Source: Sulfuricurvum sp. 17-40-25 (GTDB lineage Bacteria; Campylobacterota; Campylobacteria; Campylobacterales; Sulfurimonadaceae). Taken from it: 64,000 nt of DNA. The DNA lies in NCBI GenBank assembly GCA_002282015.1, contig NCIJ01000008.1:23289-87288 (forward strand), given 5' to 3'. Of the stretch, positions 1 to 8,780 are shown piece after piece (position 1 is the first letter of the stretch; each line of letters begins with the position of its first letter). A program made the translations under genes and the position numbers. Under the pieces are notes generated by a model. The model had not been told where the DNA came from, did not search any database, and was given only the letters and a program-made list of their open reading frames with translations.

Positions 1-77
1 GGTCGGACAACATCCGTGACATTTTGCATTTTAATCGTCAAAGTTTTTAATAATTCGGTGTATTCGTAGTGATCCAT
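1..77 (-). CDS. prfB: Peptide chain release factor 2, N-terminal fragment (runs off the window)
   Basis: Reading the minus strand from the ATG at 75-77 gives 25 residues beginning MDHYEYTELLKTL and then leaves the window. From memory, Helicobacter and Campylobacter RF2 proteins start with nearly the same sequence (MDNY-Y-ELL). RF2 would read UGA/UAA stop codons on the ribosome. An AAGGA-like ribosome site lies just upstream. It is divergent from panC across a 58-bp gap. Only the N-terminus is visible, so the call rests on a short match. Confidence 0.7.
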   Translation of the reverse strand, partial: MDHYEYTELLKTLTIKMQNVTDVVR

Positions 78-100
78 AAAGGAATATCCTCTAACTGTAT

Positions 101-106
101 TATAAT
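101..106 (+). promoter_or_regulatory. -10 box for panC
   Basis: A perfect TATAAT sits 30 bp before the panC ATG in the prfB-panC divergent gap. No clear -35 is seen, which is usual for sigma-70 promoters in Campylobacterota, where the -10 dominates. Confidence 0.5.
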
Positions 107-135
107 TGTGATTATATTGTATAGAGGCTAAAACG

Positions 136-957
136 ATGATTATCGCACGTAACGCAGTTGAATTAAGAGCTGCATTGGATTCTAACACGGGATCTATCGG
201 ATTTGTACCGACCATGGGAGCATTGCACATAGGACATCGCACGCTCATAGAGAGAGCACGCAAAGAAAATGAGCGTGTGGTTGTCTCTATCTTTGTAAAT
301 CCGACACAGTTTTTGGCGGGAGAGGACTTGAGTAAATATCCCCGACGTGAAGAAGCAGATTTTAAAATCTGTCAATTAAGCGGAGTGGATGTCTTGTTTT
401 ATCCAGAGGTATCGACCATGTACACACACGATGAGGTGAGCATAAAAGCACCTGATGTCCGTGGGTATATTCTCGAGGGGGCTATTCGTCCCGGTCACTT
501 TGACGGGGTTTTAAATGTGGTGATGAAGCTTCTTAATCTTGTTCACGCTACACGGGTGTATTTTGGGAAAAAAGATGCTCAGCAGCTTACCCTCATCAGC
601 CAGATGGTTCAAAATTTTTTTATGAGCGTTGAAATTGTAGCTGTGGATACGGTTCGTGAAAGCGATGGCTTAGCGTTGTCGAGTCGTAATGTCTATTTGA
701 GTAAAGAAGAGCGAATTGAGGCACTTAAGCTCTCTGCTTCACTTAAGCGAGCCAGCCATCTTGTTATTCAAGGGGTGAGGAAAAGTGATGAGATTACAAA
801 AGTAATGTTAAATATTTTAGAACCTTTAAATGTTGAATATGTGACGATAGTTAATCGTCGTTTTGAAGCGATAGATGAGGTTCTCATTGGGGATACCATC
901 GTTTTAGTAGCGGCACGTGTGGGGACAACCCGACTCATTGATAATGTATGGATGTAA
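136..957 (+). CDS. panC: Pantothenate synthetase (pantoate--beta-alanine ligase)
   Basis: ATP-dependent condensation of pantoate with beta-alanine to pantothenate, the precursor of coenzyme A; cytosolic. The 273-aa length is normal. The HIGH-type nucleotide-binding motif is seen as [10 protein letters not shown] near residue 25, the KKDAQQL segment near 145, and the second ATP-site motif [11 protein letters not shown] near 175. The ATG has GAGG about 10 nt upstream. The gene is followed after one base by a lipoprotein gene, so the two probably share the TATAAT promoter at 101. PanB and PanD are not in this window. Confidence 0.96.
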   Translation: MIIARNAVELRAALDSNTGSIGFVPTMGALHIGHRTLIERARKENERVVVSIFVNPTQFLAGEDLSKYPRREEADFKICQLSGVDVLFYPEVSTMYTHDEVSIKAPDVRGYILEGAIRPGHFDGVLNVVMKLLNLVHATRVYFGKKDAQQLTLISQMVQNFFMSVEIVAVDTVRESDGLALSSRNVYLSKEERIEALKLSASLKRASHLVIQGVRKSDEITKVMLNILEPLNVEYVTIVNRRFEAIDEVLIGDTIVLVAARVGTTRLIDNVWM

Positions 958-958
958 G

Positions 959-1486
959 ATGAAAAACTTTTTGGTTTTAATGGCGTTATTGATTACGATT
1001 GCTGGATGCGCTCCTAAAATGGGGAAAGATCTCCTTATCGAGCCCTCCGGTCACTTGCGATGGGAAAATACGAAAAGCGAAGTGGCATTTGGAATATTGT
1101 CTTTGTTGGGTGGACCCGCAAAAGCTGAAGTGATACGAATCGGCACGGATGTTACTATAACCAACAAATGGCACAGTGATATGAAGCTTAAATCGTTTAC
1201 GTATACCCTAGTAGAAGGGAAACAAACTTTGGCTTCAGGATCTGCGTGCATCCATTCGGACAAAGGCTTTATTGTTGTTCCAAACACGCAACGTGTTCTT
1301 GCCCTTACGATTGAAATTGACCCTAAAAGTATCACATTAAATCGTGTATTTGCCATTATGCAAGAAAAAAGTAAAATGATTATCAGCGGTGAAGCAGTCG
1401 TTGAAGTGTGGGGTGTAGAGTATCGTTATGCATTTAGCAAAGATGCGACGTTATTAATCAACAAAGCCCTCAACGGGAAAAAATAA
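959..1486 (+). CDS. Predicted lipoprotein of unknown function
   Basis: This 175-aa protein begins MKNFLVLMALLITIAGC: a short charged start, a hydrophobic stretch and a lipobox-like LLITIAGC with Cys17 as the likely lipidation site. I chose the ATG at 959 over an in-frame upstream start at 917 that lies inside panC, because only 959 puts the signal peptide at the N-terminus. The mature part is rich in beta-strand-like segments; an immunoglobulin-like or LEA-type fold is possible but I do not recognise the family. It begins directly after the panC stop and is probably co-transcribed with it. Confidence 0.75.
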   Translation: MKNFLVLMALLITIAGCAPKMGKDLLIEPSGHLRWENTKSEVAFGILSLLGGPAKAEVIRIGTDVTITNKWHSDMKLKSFTYTLVEGKQTLASGSACIHSDKGFIVVPNTQRVLALTIEIDPKSITLNRVFAIMQEKSKMIISGEAVVEVWGVEYRYAFSKDATLLINKALNGKK

Positions 1487-1504
1487 AGAAGAAAATATAA
1501 GAGG

Positions 1505-3301
1505 TTAGTGGTGCGCGATTGCTGGAGCACTTTGGGCTTCAGCAATGGCTCTTTGATCAAGACGAAGGTACCTTTCTTCTACCATAACATCTATAATTGC
1601 CTTGAAGACAGGAACAGCGGTAATGGAGGCAAAGTAAACAGTGCGGGGATTGATAACGGTAATTCCTATGGTATAGGCATGATTAGCATCATTGGCAAAT
1701 CCAATAAAGGATGTGTGATAGCTGTTAACGTAGGCACCATTTTTTGCGATATGAGCGGTTCCTGTTTTCCCACCAACCTCAAGACCAGGAGTTTTAGCGA
1801 TGGTTCCGGTACCTTCATTGACGGTTTTAATCAAAATCTGCTTCATCCGTTCTGCGGTTGCTGGAGTGATGACTTGTATTGGCTCTTGAACCTGCATGGG
1901 TCTAGATACCCCTTTTTCATCAATGAGTGAATCAACAATCATGGGATTAACCAGTCTGCCTGCATTGTTGAACACATTGAATGCTTTGACCAATTGCATG
2001 GCATTTGCCCGCATTCCGTACCCGTACGATGTGATTGCTTTGTACAAATAGTTATTGAGCTGTGCACTGCTAGGAATAGACCCTCGTTTCTCATAAGGAA
2101 GATCTACACCGCTGAAATGGGTAAAGCCAAAACGTTTTAACCCTTCGGTAAACTCAGTACCATTGAGTTTTTGCCCCAGTTGGGCAATACCGATATTAGA
2201 GGAATGGACGATGACGTCTTCGGCGCTGATCATTTGAAATGCGTGTTCATCGACGATCATTTTTCGACCTAATTGATAGCGTCCATTGTGTCCATTGACC
2301 ATATCGTAAGGGTTGATAAGATGTTGATCCAGTAATAAGGCAAAAATAATAGGTTTGATAACGGAACCTGGTTCATAACTGTATTCAATAGCATTTGCAT
2401 TGAGAGATGGGTAGTCTTCAACACGGATATGGCTGGGATTAAATCGGTTGGAGCTTGCTAGGGCGATGACTTTTCCGCTTTTGGATTCCATAACGGTTGC
2501 GATGATCTCATCGGCTTGAAGGTTTTCTTTGATCTTGTCCGTGATCGCTTCGACGCGGGCTTGTAAAGCGATTGGAATATTGAGTTTTACATCAAAGCCA
2601 TTTATTTGGGATTGTATCGAGCTTTTGCGATTTAAAATCAAATAGCCATTTACATCACGCATTGCTTTTTGACTTTTGTTTTGTTGGGGATTGAGTTCTT
2701 CGTCAAAAAACTTTTCCAGTCCTTTGATCCCATAAATACGGGTATACCCTTCTTCTTCCATTTTTCTAGGGTAACCGATGAGGGGTGTTAATAATTTTTG
2801 ATACGGGTATTCGCGTGCTTCACCACTTTCGATGATATTCAAGCCTTGTAGGACACGTTGACCGTTTGGCAGTTCATACTCGACAAAGACTTTAAGTTTT
2901 CGCAATTCAAAGGCGAGGGTTTTGAGATACATCGCCTCTTTGGGTCCGATATGATAACTCAAGGTCACAGACCCTTTACGGGTACGGAGACGTTGGCGAA
3001 TTTCGTCGGGATTTATCCCACTGTATATACTGAAAAGTTGAACAAAAAGCTCTCTCTTATCCGGGTCAATGTTTCGGGTGTTGACAACTGCTTTATAGAG
3101 TTTCTGGGTTGCAGTAATGTGAAATCCATCGGCACTGATGATATTTCCACGCTGTGCTTTGGCGGTCTCTTCGGAATAGATACTGGGAATATCCCGTTTA
3201 TGGACGGCGGTATAAAACATGACTGCCAAGAAGATGATAAACCCCATCAACAAGACGAGGAAAAGGGCTAAAATTTTTTTGGATTTACTGGAGTGGCGCA
3301 T
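1505..3301 (-). CDS. ftsI: Class B penicillin-binding protein, division transpeptidase
   Basis: Cross-links septal peptidoglycan as a monofunctional DD-transpeptidase, presumably with FtsW. The protein is about 598 aa from the ATG at 3301. An upstream in-frame start would add 26 residues overlapping fliE and place the membrane anchor internally. One N-terminal membrane segment (about 10-30) is followed by a pedestal domain and a transpeptidase domain with SVIK (near residue 312), an SSN box (HSSNIG) and KTGTAH (near 510). It lies 19 bp behind fliE on the same strand, so this division gene appears to be transcribed with flagellar rod genes, an order I recall from Campylobacter. PBP2 (MrdA) is less likely because of this neighbourhood. 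Confidence 0.9.
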   Translation of the reverse strand: MRHSSKSKKILALFLVLLMGFIIFLAVMFYTAVHKRDIPSIYSEETAKAQRGNIISADGFHITATQKLYKAVVNTRNIDPDKRELFVQLFSIYSGINPDEIRQRLRTRKGSVTLSYHIGPKEAMYLKTLAFELRKLKVFVEYELPNGQRVLQGLNIIESGEAREYPYQKLLTPLIGYPRKMEEEGYTRIYGIKGLEKFFDEELNPQQNKSQKAMRDVNGYLILNRKSSIQSQINGFDVKLNIPIALQARVEAITDKIKENLQADEIIATVMESKSGKVIALASSNRFNPSHIRVEDYPSLNANAIEYSYEPGSVIKPIIFALLLDQHLINPYDMVNGHNGRYQLGRKMIVDEHAFQMISAEDVIVHSSNIGIAQLGQKLNGTEFTEGLKRFGFTHFSGVDLPYEKRGSIPSSAQLNNYLYKAITSYGYGMRANAMQLVKAFNVFNNAGRLVNPMIVDSLIDEKGVSRPMQVQEPIQVITPATAERMKQILIKTVNEGTGTIAKTPGLEVGGKTGTAHIAKNGAYVNSYHTSFIGFANDANHAYTIGITVINPRTVYFASITAVPVFKAIIDVMVEERYLRLDQRAIAEAQSAPAIAHH

Positions 3302-3320
3302 GACTAGAAGAGGCTGCGCA

Positions 3321-3623
3321 TTACATTTGAGTTCGAGTGATCTCTTTGTATGCATTGAGTGCTTTATTGCGCACTTCAAGCATCAGTTTCATACTGATTT
3401 CGGCTTTGTCGATGGCGATGGCCGCTTGATGCAGGTCTTTGACGGAGCCCGTAGCGATGTCGCTCATCGCTTTTTCTCCTTGGACTTGCATCTCATTGAC
3501 ATTACCAAGCGCATTTTTAAGCTCTTGAGCAAAATCGGTGGTGCTCTCTTGAACAGGAGCAGTCCCTTTTGCTTTGAATAAGTCAGCAGTGGAAAGAGAT
3601 TTAATGGATGGTAAATCTTGCAT
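3321..3623 (-). CDS. fliE: Flagellar hook-basal body protein FliE
   Basis: FliE joins the MS ring to the proximal rod and is needed for early rod assembly and export. The 100-aa length is standard. The C-terminal half carries the conserved helical pattern (DLHQAAIAIDKAEISMKLM, then VRNKALNAYKEI). It is third in the flgB-flgC-fliE operon, 18 bp after flgC, and is followed by ftsI. The sigma-54-type promoter at 4614-4630 upstream of flgB probably drives it. Confidence 0.95.
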   Translation of the reverse strand: MQDLPSIKSLSTADLFKAKGTAPVQESTTDFAQELKNALGNVNEMQVQGEKAMSDIATGSVKDLHQAAIAIDKAEISMKLMLEVRNKALNAYKEITRTQM

Positions 3624-3641
3624 AATGGTTAGTCCTTAAAG

Positions 3642-4136
3642 TTATGCTTGCAAGATGCTAATCGCACCGCTAGCCATATTTTTGGCGCTCTCAAACGCTG
3701 CTACGTTTGCTTGATATGAGCGTGTTGCTTCTACTAGATCGGCCATTTCGATGACAGGATTAATATTTGGGTACGCAACGTACCCTTTTGCGTCTGCATC
3801 GGGATGTGATGGATCGTATTTCATGTTCGGTGCTTTATCATCACGGGAAATCTTATCGACAATAACACTCATGATCGCAGGATTAGGCTTAAGCCCTTGT
3901 AATCCCTCTTTGAGAGGATCTGAGTAGCCCAAAGAAGAGGTTTGACGCTCAAGCGCTTGATTGTACACACTGTTAAAATCGATGGCTTTAAAGATCACTT
4001 CTTGACGACGGTAAGGACCACCCTCATCGGTACGGGTAGTTTGGGCATTGGCGATGTTTGAACTTATCGTGTTAACACGAACGCGTTGAGCCGATAGGCC
4101 GTAACCGCTGATATCAAAACTGTCTAAAAATGCCAT
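3642..4136 (-). CDS. flgC: Flagellar basal-body rod protein FlgC
   Basis: Proximal rod subunit of the flagellar basal body. The 164-aa protein has the N-terminal rod motif (ISGYGLSAQRVRVNTISSNIANAQT) and a matching C-terminal helix (MADLVEATRSYQANVAAFES), which pair in the rod coiled coil. The internal insert with YVAYPNINP is typical of FlgC. It sits 10 bp downstream of flgB and 18 bp upstream of fliE. Confidence 0.96.
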   Translation of the reverse strand: MAFLDSFDISGYGLSAQRVRVNTISSNIANAQTTRTDEGGPYRRQEVIFKAIDFNSVYNQALERQTSSLGYSDPLKEGLQGLKPNPAIMSVIVDKISRDDKAPNMKYDPSHPDADAKGYVAYPNINPVIEMADLVEATRSYQANVAAFESAKNMASGAISILQA

Positions 4137-4146
4137 TACTTAATCC

Positions 4147-4578
4147 TTATGCCGTTTTGCTCGAAGCATCTATGACGCTTTTGAACAACATGGAGTCTTT
4201 TTTGAGCGCAGCAGTAAGGGCATTAAACATCATCGAGTTTTTGGCCATTTCTGAACTCTCAACATCCAAATCTACACTGTTCCCATCGTTACGGGCCATA
4301 TGACCATCACGGAAAAAGGTAGTGGGTTTGGTATCACTTGAGGCAGCAGCTCCGTTTAAATGCGCACCATTAGTATGGGTCATTTGAAGTTCTTGACTTT
4401 TGTCAGCGAAAACTTCAGCACTTTGCTTAGCAAGAGTTTCCTCAAAACGGATATCTCTAGGTCGGTAGAAAGGGGTATCAGCATTGGCAATGTTACTGGC
4501 AATCATGTCCTGACGCGCTGCACGATAATCCATCGCGCTTTTCATCAGCTCATGTGCTCGTGAGATATTAATGCTCAT
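4147..4578 (-). CDS. flgB: Flagellar basal-body rod protein FlgB
   Basis: Proximal rod subunit. The 143-aa protein has the N-terminal motif with ASNIANADTPFYRPRDI near residue 26 and the C-terminal helix (EMAKNSMMFNALTAAL) of FlgB. It is the first gene of the rod operon. A strong ribosome site (AAAGGAAAGGGG) precedes the ATG, and a sigma-54 promoter motif lies 36 bp before the ATG. It is divergent from ftsW. Confidence 0.96.
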   Translation of the reverse strand: MSINISRAHELMKSAMDYRAARQDMIASNIANADTPFYRPRDIRFEETLAKQSAEVFADKSQELQMTHTNGAHLNGAAASSDTKPTTFFRDGHMARNDGNSVDLDVESSEMAKNSMMFNALTAALKKDSMLFKSVIDASSKTA

Positions 4579-4613
4579 ATCGATTACCCCTTTCCTTTTT
4601 GTTATTACACTTC

Positions 4614-4630
4614 AAGCAAAATACATTCCA
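4614..4630 (-). promoter_or_regulatory. Sigma-54 (RpoN) promoter for flgB-flgC-fliE
   Basis: On the minus strand the sequence reads TGGAATGTATTTTGCTT. The invariant GG and GC are separated by exactly 10 bases, and the form matches the Helicobacter/Campylobacter RpoN consensus TGGAAC-N6-TTGCTT as I recall it. The flgB ATG is at 4578. In those relatives the early rod genes are RpoN class II genes, so position and identity agree. Confidence 0.85.
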
Positions 4631-4702
4631 TATTTGCTTTATTGGCTCTTTTAATGTGACTAAGCTATACTTATGCAAATTATACACTAAACAAGTCAAA
4701 AG

Positions 4703-5881
4703 ATGCCCGATAAAAAATTATTTATATTAACCACTATCCTCATCACTGTTGGAATTATCTGTTCGTATACCCTTACGGCATATGCCGTTATTTTATTTGA
4801 TTACAATGCTTTTCACTTTGTTTTTCGTGAGCTTTTGATCGCTATTATCTCTATTTTATTGATGTGGATGATTTCTCAGCTCGATCCTGATGTATGGCTG
4901 CATCCGTTGGGTTTAACCCTTTTTTGGGGCGGGATAGCACTTATGGTCGCGATGCCGTTTCTCCCTTCGTTTTTTGTCACTGAAGTAGGGGGAGCAAAAC
5001 GCTGGATCAAGGTTTTGGGGATGTCGATCGCTCCCGTAGAGTTTTTCAAAATAGGGTTTGTGTACTTTTTAGCCTGGAGTTTTTCCCGTAAGTTAGGACA
5101 CCATGGCGGCATGGGCGTCAAAGAAGAGTTCAAACGTTTTTTCCCTTATGCTGCACTTTTTGTTTTGGTGATGTTCTTGATTGCTATTGTGCAAAACGAT
5201 TTAGGACAAGTGGTTGTACTCTCTTTGACATTGGCATTTATGCTCTTTTTTGCAGGGAGCAGTTTTCGTTTCTTTTTGAGTCTAATTGGAGGGGCAGTGA
5301 TGTTTTTCCTTTTATTTATTGCCATGGCACCGCATCGTATTAACCGGATTTTGTCGTGGTGGGCATCGGCACAAAGTACGATTCTCGCGGTTTTCCCTGA
5401 ATCAATCGCGAAACATTTACGTATCGAGAATGTTGAAGAGGCCTATCAAATCGGTCACTCACTCAATGCGATTCATAATGGTGGAATTTTTGGAACGGGC
5501 TTAGGTAACGGTACGTTCAAGCTTGGATTTTTGAGTGAAGTTCATACGGACTTTGTCCTTGCTGGAATTGCGGAAGAGTTTGGCTTTATTGGGGTGTTTG
5601 CAGTGACGATGCTCTTTGTTATGATCTTACATCGTCTCTTTAAAGTTGCTAATCGTTCCGAGGCAGATACCGATTATCTGTTTAGTTTGGGGGTTGGATT
5701 ACTGATAACTTTTGCGTTTATGATCAATGCGTATGGAATCAGCGGATTGACCCCGATTAAAGGGATCTCTGTACCGTTGCTCAGTTATGGAGGATCAGCG
5801 ATGTTGGCCTCAAGCGTTGGTATTGGTATGGTACTCATGATCTCTAAAAAAATAAAGCCTAAATCGGGAGAGAACGGATGA
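4703..5881 (+). CDS. ftsW: SEDS peptidoglycan glycosyltransferase FtsW
   Basis: Polymerises lipid II into septal glycan strands with a class B PBP. The 392-aa membrane protein has about ten hydrophobic segments. It carries the SEDS signatures, including the conserved Asp region (VQNDLGQVVV), the GTGLGNG motif and the C-terminal run SGLTPIKGISVPLLSYGGSA. RodA is the alternative, but overlap by ATGA with murG favours FtsW. A TATACT -10-like box lies at 4666-4671 in the gap opposite flgB. Confidence 0.88.
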   Translation: MPDKKLFILTTILITVGIICSYTLTAYAVILFDYNAFHFVFRELLIAIISILLMWMISQLDPDVWLHPLGLTLFWGGIALMVAMPFLPSFFVTEVGGAKRWIKVLGMSIAPVEFFKIGFVYFLAWSFSRKLGHHGGMGVKEEFKRFFPYAALFVLVMFLIAIVQNDLGQVVVLSLTLAFMLFFAGSSFRFFLSLIGGAVMFFLLFIAMAPHRINRILSWWASAQSTILAVFPESIAKHLRIENVEEAYQIGHSLNAIHNGGIFGTGLGNGTFKLGFLSEVHTDFVLAGIAEEFGFIGVFAVTMLFVMILHRLFKVANRSEADTDYLFSLGVGLLITFAFMINAYGISGLTPIKGISVPLLSYGGSAMLASSVGIGMVLMISKKIKPKSGENG

Positions 5882-6900
5882 CTCTGATTTTTACGGGTGG
5901 CGGTACGGGAGGTCATTTGGTGATTGCCCTCTCACTTGCCCAAGCGGCGAGGGCGCGTGGTCATAAAGTCATTTTTATCGGTTCTATGAGTGGGCAGGAC
6001 CGACAATGGTTTGCTCAAAGTACCGTATTTGAAAAGACCTATTTTTTAGAAACGACGGGAGTTGTAAATAAAAAAGGGTTTGGAAAACTAGGGGCTATGT
6101 GGAAAATTTTCAAAGCCGTTATTGAGTCACGACGTATTATCAAGACCTTACACGCCCATGCGGTTGTAAGTGTCGGAGGATTCTCAGCAGCTCCTGCAGC
6201 CATTGCTTCTATCACGATGAAGCGACCTTTATGCATACATGAACAAAATGCGATTACGGGAAAACTCAATACTCTTTTACGCCCATATTCGAAGGGCTTT
6301 TTCAGTTCTTATGAAACGGGAGCAGGGCATTGTGACTATCCAGTGAATGAGCTTTATTTTCAAGCAGCACGAACCCGCACTGAGGTAAAGACGGTTATCT
6401 TTTTGGGAGGCTCTCAGGGGGCGAAGTTTATCAATGATCTTGCTTTACAATGCGCCCCTTGGTTACGTGAAAAAGGGATTGCTATCATCCATCAATGCGG
6501 TGCTTCGGAAGAAGAACGTGTTCGTGATGCCTATGCTGAGTTAGGAATTGAGGCTGAATTATATGGGTTTACAACGCAAATTGCTCAACTCATAGAGAGA
6601 AGCGATTTTGCGGTGAGCCGATCGGGTGCGAGTACTTTATGGGAATTGTGTGCGGCACGAGTACCGGCTTTTTACATCCCTTTCCCTCATGCTGCTGCGG
6701 ATCATCAGTTTCATAATGCACGCTATATTGTAGAACATAATGTGGGGTGGTGTGAGCGTCAGGGTGAAGGAATCTTAGCCAAGCTCCAAGACGCAATCAG
6801 CAGCGATATAGAACCAAAAAGTGAGGCACTAGGCCGTTTAATCGCTAAAAATGGGGCACAGTATATTATTGAAATGCTTGAAAAAAGGTGTAATGTTTAA
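5878..6900 (+). CDS. murG: UDP-GlcNAc:lipid I N-acetylglucosaminyltransferase
   Basis: Transfers GlcNAc to lipid I to make lipid II on the inner face of the membrane. The 340-aa length is near the family norm. The N-terminal glycine-rich loop TGGGTGGH (residues 6-13) and the UDP-sugar-binding C-terminal domain (GGSQGAKFIND, then RSGASTLWEL and PHAAADHQFHNA) are all present. Its start overlaps the ftsW stop by four bases (ATGA), so translation is probably coupled: MurG makes lipid II and FtsW uses it. Confidence 0.97.
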   Translation: MTLIFTGGGTGGHLVIALSLAQAARARGHKVIFIGSMSGQDRQWFAQSTVFEKTYFLETTGVVNKKGFGKLGAMWKIFKAVIESRRIIKTLHAHAVVSVGGFSAAPAAIASITMKRPLCIHEQNAITGKLNTLLRPYSKGFFSSYETGAGHCDYPVNELYFQAARTRTEVKTVIFLGGSQGAKFINDLALQCAPWLREKGIAIIHQCGASEEERVRDAYAELGIEAELYGFTTQIAQLIERSDFAVSRSGASTLWELCAARVPAFYIPFPHAAADHQFHNARYIVEHNVGWCERQGEGILAKLQDAISSDIEPKSEALGRLIAKNGAQYIIEMLEKRCNV

Positions 6901-6927
6901 GGTTAAATGAACAAACACCAACAGCCT

Positions 6928-6949
6928 TAAAAGCGCTTTTAGCTATAAT
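6928..6949 (+). promoter_or_regulatory. leuA promoter: palindrome plus -10 box
   Basis: A perfect 14-bp palindrome TAAAAGCGCTTTTA (6928-6941) abuts a TATAAT -10 (6944-6949), 61 bp before the leuA ATG. The palindrome occupies the spacer between the -10 and any -35, so it could be an operator. It could equally act as the murG terminator. Which applies cannot be told from sequence alone. Confidence 0.45.
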
Positions 6950-7010
6950 CACATCACTTATTTGTCACCAGCAAGAGACAATTAAGAAGAGAATTTTCAA
7001 GGAGTTTCGT

Positions 7011-8678
7011 ATGAAACAGACATTTGAGGGCAAATATCGCCCTTATCCTCAAGTTGATTTGCCAAACCGCGTTTGGCCTACTAAAACTATTACACATGCC
7101 CCTATCTGGTGCAGTGTCGATCTTCGCGACGGTAACCAAGCGTTGATCACTCCGATGAATTTAGATCAAAAAATACGTCTCTTCTCTCTCTTGCTGAAAT
7201 TGGGATTTAAACATATTGAGGTGGGATTTCCTTCTGCTTCTCAAGTTGAGTTTGATTTTTTACGGGCTCTTGTGGAGCAAAATTTGATACCCGATGATGT
7301 CACGGTACAAGTTTTAGTGCAAGCACGTGAGCATTTGATCGACAAGACGTTTGAAGCATTGGAGGGCGTCAAAAAAGCGACCGTCCATTTGTACAACTCT
7401 ACGTCGACAGCACAGCGTAAGATCGTTTTTGGAAAAGAGCAAGACGAGATTATTGGGCTGGCGCTCGAGGGCGTAGAAATGGTCAAAGCACGCGCGCAAA
7501 AGCATGATGGTGAGATTTTCTTGGAGTATTCTCCTGAGAGTTTTACGGGGACAGAACTGGAATATGCGGCACGTATTTGTAATGCCGTTACCGATGCTTG
7601 GGGGATCAGTGCAACTCGTAAAGTAGTGATCAACCTCCCGGCAACCGTGGAGATGGCAACACCTAATGTTTATGCCGATCAAATCGAATGGATGAGCCGT
7701 CATTTGACCAATCGAGAGCATGTGCTGATCTCAACGCATACTCATAATGACCGCGGAACCTCAGTCGCTGCGACAGAGTTGGCACTATTGGCAGGGGCTG
7801 ATCGTGTGGAGGGGACATTGTTGTCCAACGGTGAACGTACCGGAAATGTCGATATTATCACTTTGGCACTCAATATGTATACCCAAGGGGTTGACCCGCA
7901 ACTCGATTTTAGTGAGCTAGAGACGGTGGTTCAAATCGTCGAAGAGTGTACGGATATGAAGACGCATGAACGTCATCCGTATGTCGGAGAATTAGTATAT
8001 ACCGCATTCTCAGGTTCACACCAAGACGCGATTAAAAAAGGGATGGAGTATCAGCGCTCTAAAGAAGATGCGTTTTGGGAAGTACCCTATTTACCCATAG
8101 ATCCTGCGGATGTTGGGCGCAATTATGAGGGTATTATCCGCATTAACTCTCAATCAGGAAAGGGAGGTGTTGCGTATGTACTCGAAGATACGTTTGGCTA
8201 CTCTCTGCCTAAAAAGATGCACCCTGAAATCGGGGGAATTGTCCAAAAAGTAACTGATAGTGTAGGACGTGAGCTGACTAGCGAAGAGATATTAGACATC
8301 TTTGAGAAGACCTATTTCGGTGAACCGCATGATATAGAGTTTGTGGATTATTCGGTGATTTCTGAGAGTGCAAAACAACACATGGTCAAGTGTGTTTTAG
8401 AATATACCCATAATGGTAAGATGATCCGATCAGAGGGTCAGGGAAATGGTCCCATCGATGCGTGTAAGAATGCGCTGATGGTAGAGTACTCGCATGAGTT
8501 TAAAATCCTCTCGTACAGCGAGCATTCACGCGGGGAACTTTCCAGTGCCGAAGCAGTAGCCTATATCGAGATTCAGACGGATACATCTCAGAAGCTCTTT
8601 GGTGTTGGATGTGATAATGATATCACCGTAGCATCGATCAAGGGGATGTTTAGTGCTTTGAATCGAGCGTTTTCGTAA
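7011..8678 (+). CDS. leuA: 2-isopropylmalate synthase, long (LeuA2) type
   Basis: First committed step of leucine synthesis: acetyl-CoA plus 2-oxoisovalerate to 2-isopropylmalate. At 555 aa it belongs to the longer form, with an N-terminal extension before the TIM barrel. Barrel residues include DLRDGNQAL near 42-50 and the metal-binding HTHNDRGTS near 243-251; the C-terminal regulatory domain follows from about 425. The ATG has AAGGAG 6 nt upstream. It is monocistronic, with its own TATAAT promoter and a downstream hairpin. leuB/C/D are not in the window. Confidence 0.94.
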   Translation: MKQTFEGKYRPYPQVDLPNRVWPTKTITHAPIWCSVDLRDGNQALITPMNLDQKIRLFSLLLKLGFKHIEVGFPSASQVEFDFLRALVEQNLIPDDVTVQVLVQAREHLIDKTFEALEGVKKATVHLYNSTSTAQRKIVFGKEQDEIIGLALEGVEMVKARAQKHDGEIFLEYSPESFTGTELEYAARICNAVTDAWGISATRKVVINLPATVEMATPNVYADQIEWMSRHLTNREHVLISTHTHNDRGTSVAATELALLAGADRVEGTLLSNGERTGNVDIITLALNMYTQGVDPQLDFSELETVVQIVEECTDMKTHERHPYVGELVYTAFSGSHQDAIKKGMEYQRSKEDAFWEVPYLPIDPADVGRNYEGIIRINSQSGKGGVAYVLEDTFGYSLPKKMHPEIGGIVQKVTDSVGRELTSEEILDIFEKTYFGEPHDIEFVDYSVISESAKQHMVKCVLEYTHNGKMIRSEGQGNGPIDACKNALMVEYSHEFKILSYSEHSRGELSSAEAVAYIEIQTDTSQKLFGVGCDNDITVASIKGMFSALNRAFS

Positions 8679-8692
8679 GCCTATTCTTATGT

Positions 8693-8712
8693 CTTCCCGT
8701 TTAAGCGGGAAG
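8693..8712 (+). terminator. Stem-loop after leuA
   Basis: Perfect 7-bp stem CTTCCCG / CGGGAAG with a 6-nt loop, 15 bp after the leuA stop. The following sequence is only moderately T-rich, so termination strength is uncertain. Confidence 0.6.
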
Positions 8713-8743
8713 CCTTCTAATTCCTATTTAACCCCATCTTTGC

Positions 8744-8749
8744 TATAAT
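8744..8749 (+). promoter_or_regulatory. -10 box for alaS
   Basis: TATAAT preceded by TGC (extended -10 form) lies 32 bp before the alaS ATG and just after the leuA hairpin. No -35 is evident. Confidence 0.55.
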
Positions 8750-8780
8750 CGCGACAATTTTACCCAAATGAGAGTAACCA

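Noticed and set aside
917..958. Upstream start for the lipoprotein gene
   Set aside because: Lies inside panC and would bury the signal peptide.
3302..3379. 26-residue N-terminal extension of ftsI
   Set aside because: Overlaps fliE and has no membrane-anchor logic; the ATG at 3301 gives the normal start.
3219..3581. 120-aa plus-strand frame opposite ftsI/fliE
   Set aside because: Antisense to two well-supported genes, no ribosome site and no recognisable domain.
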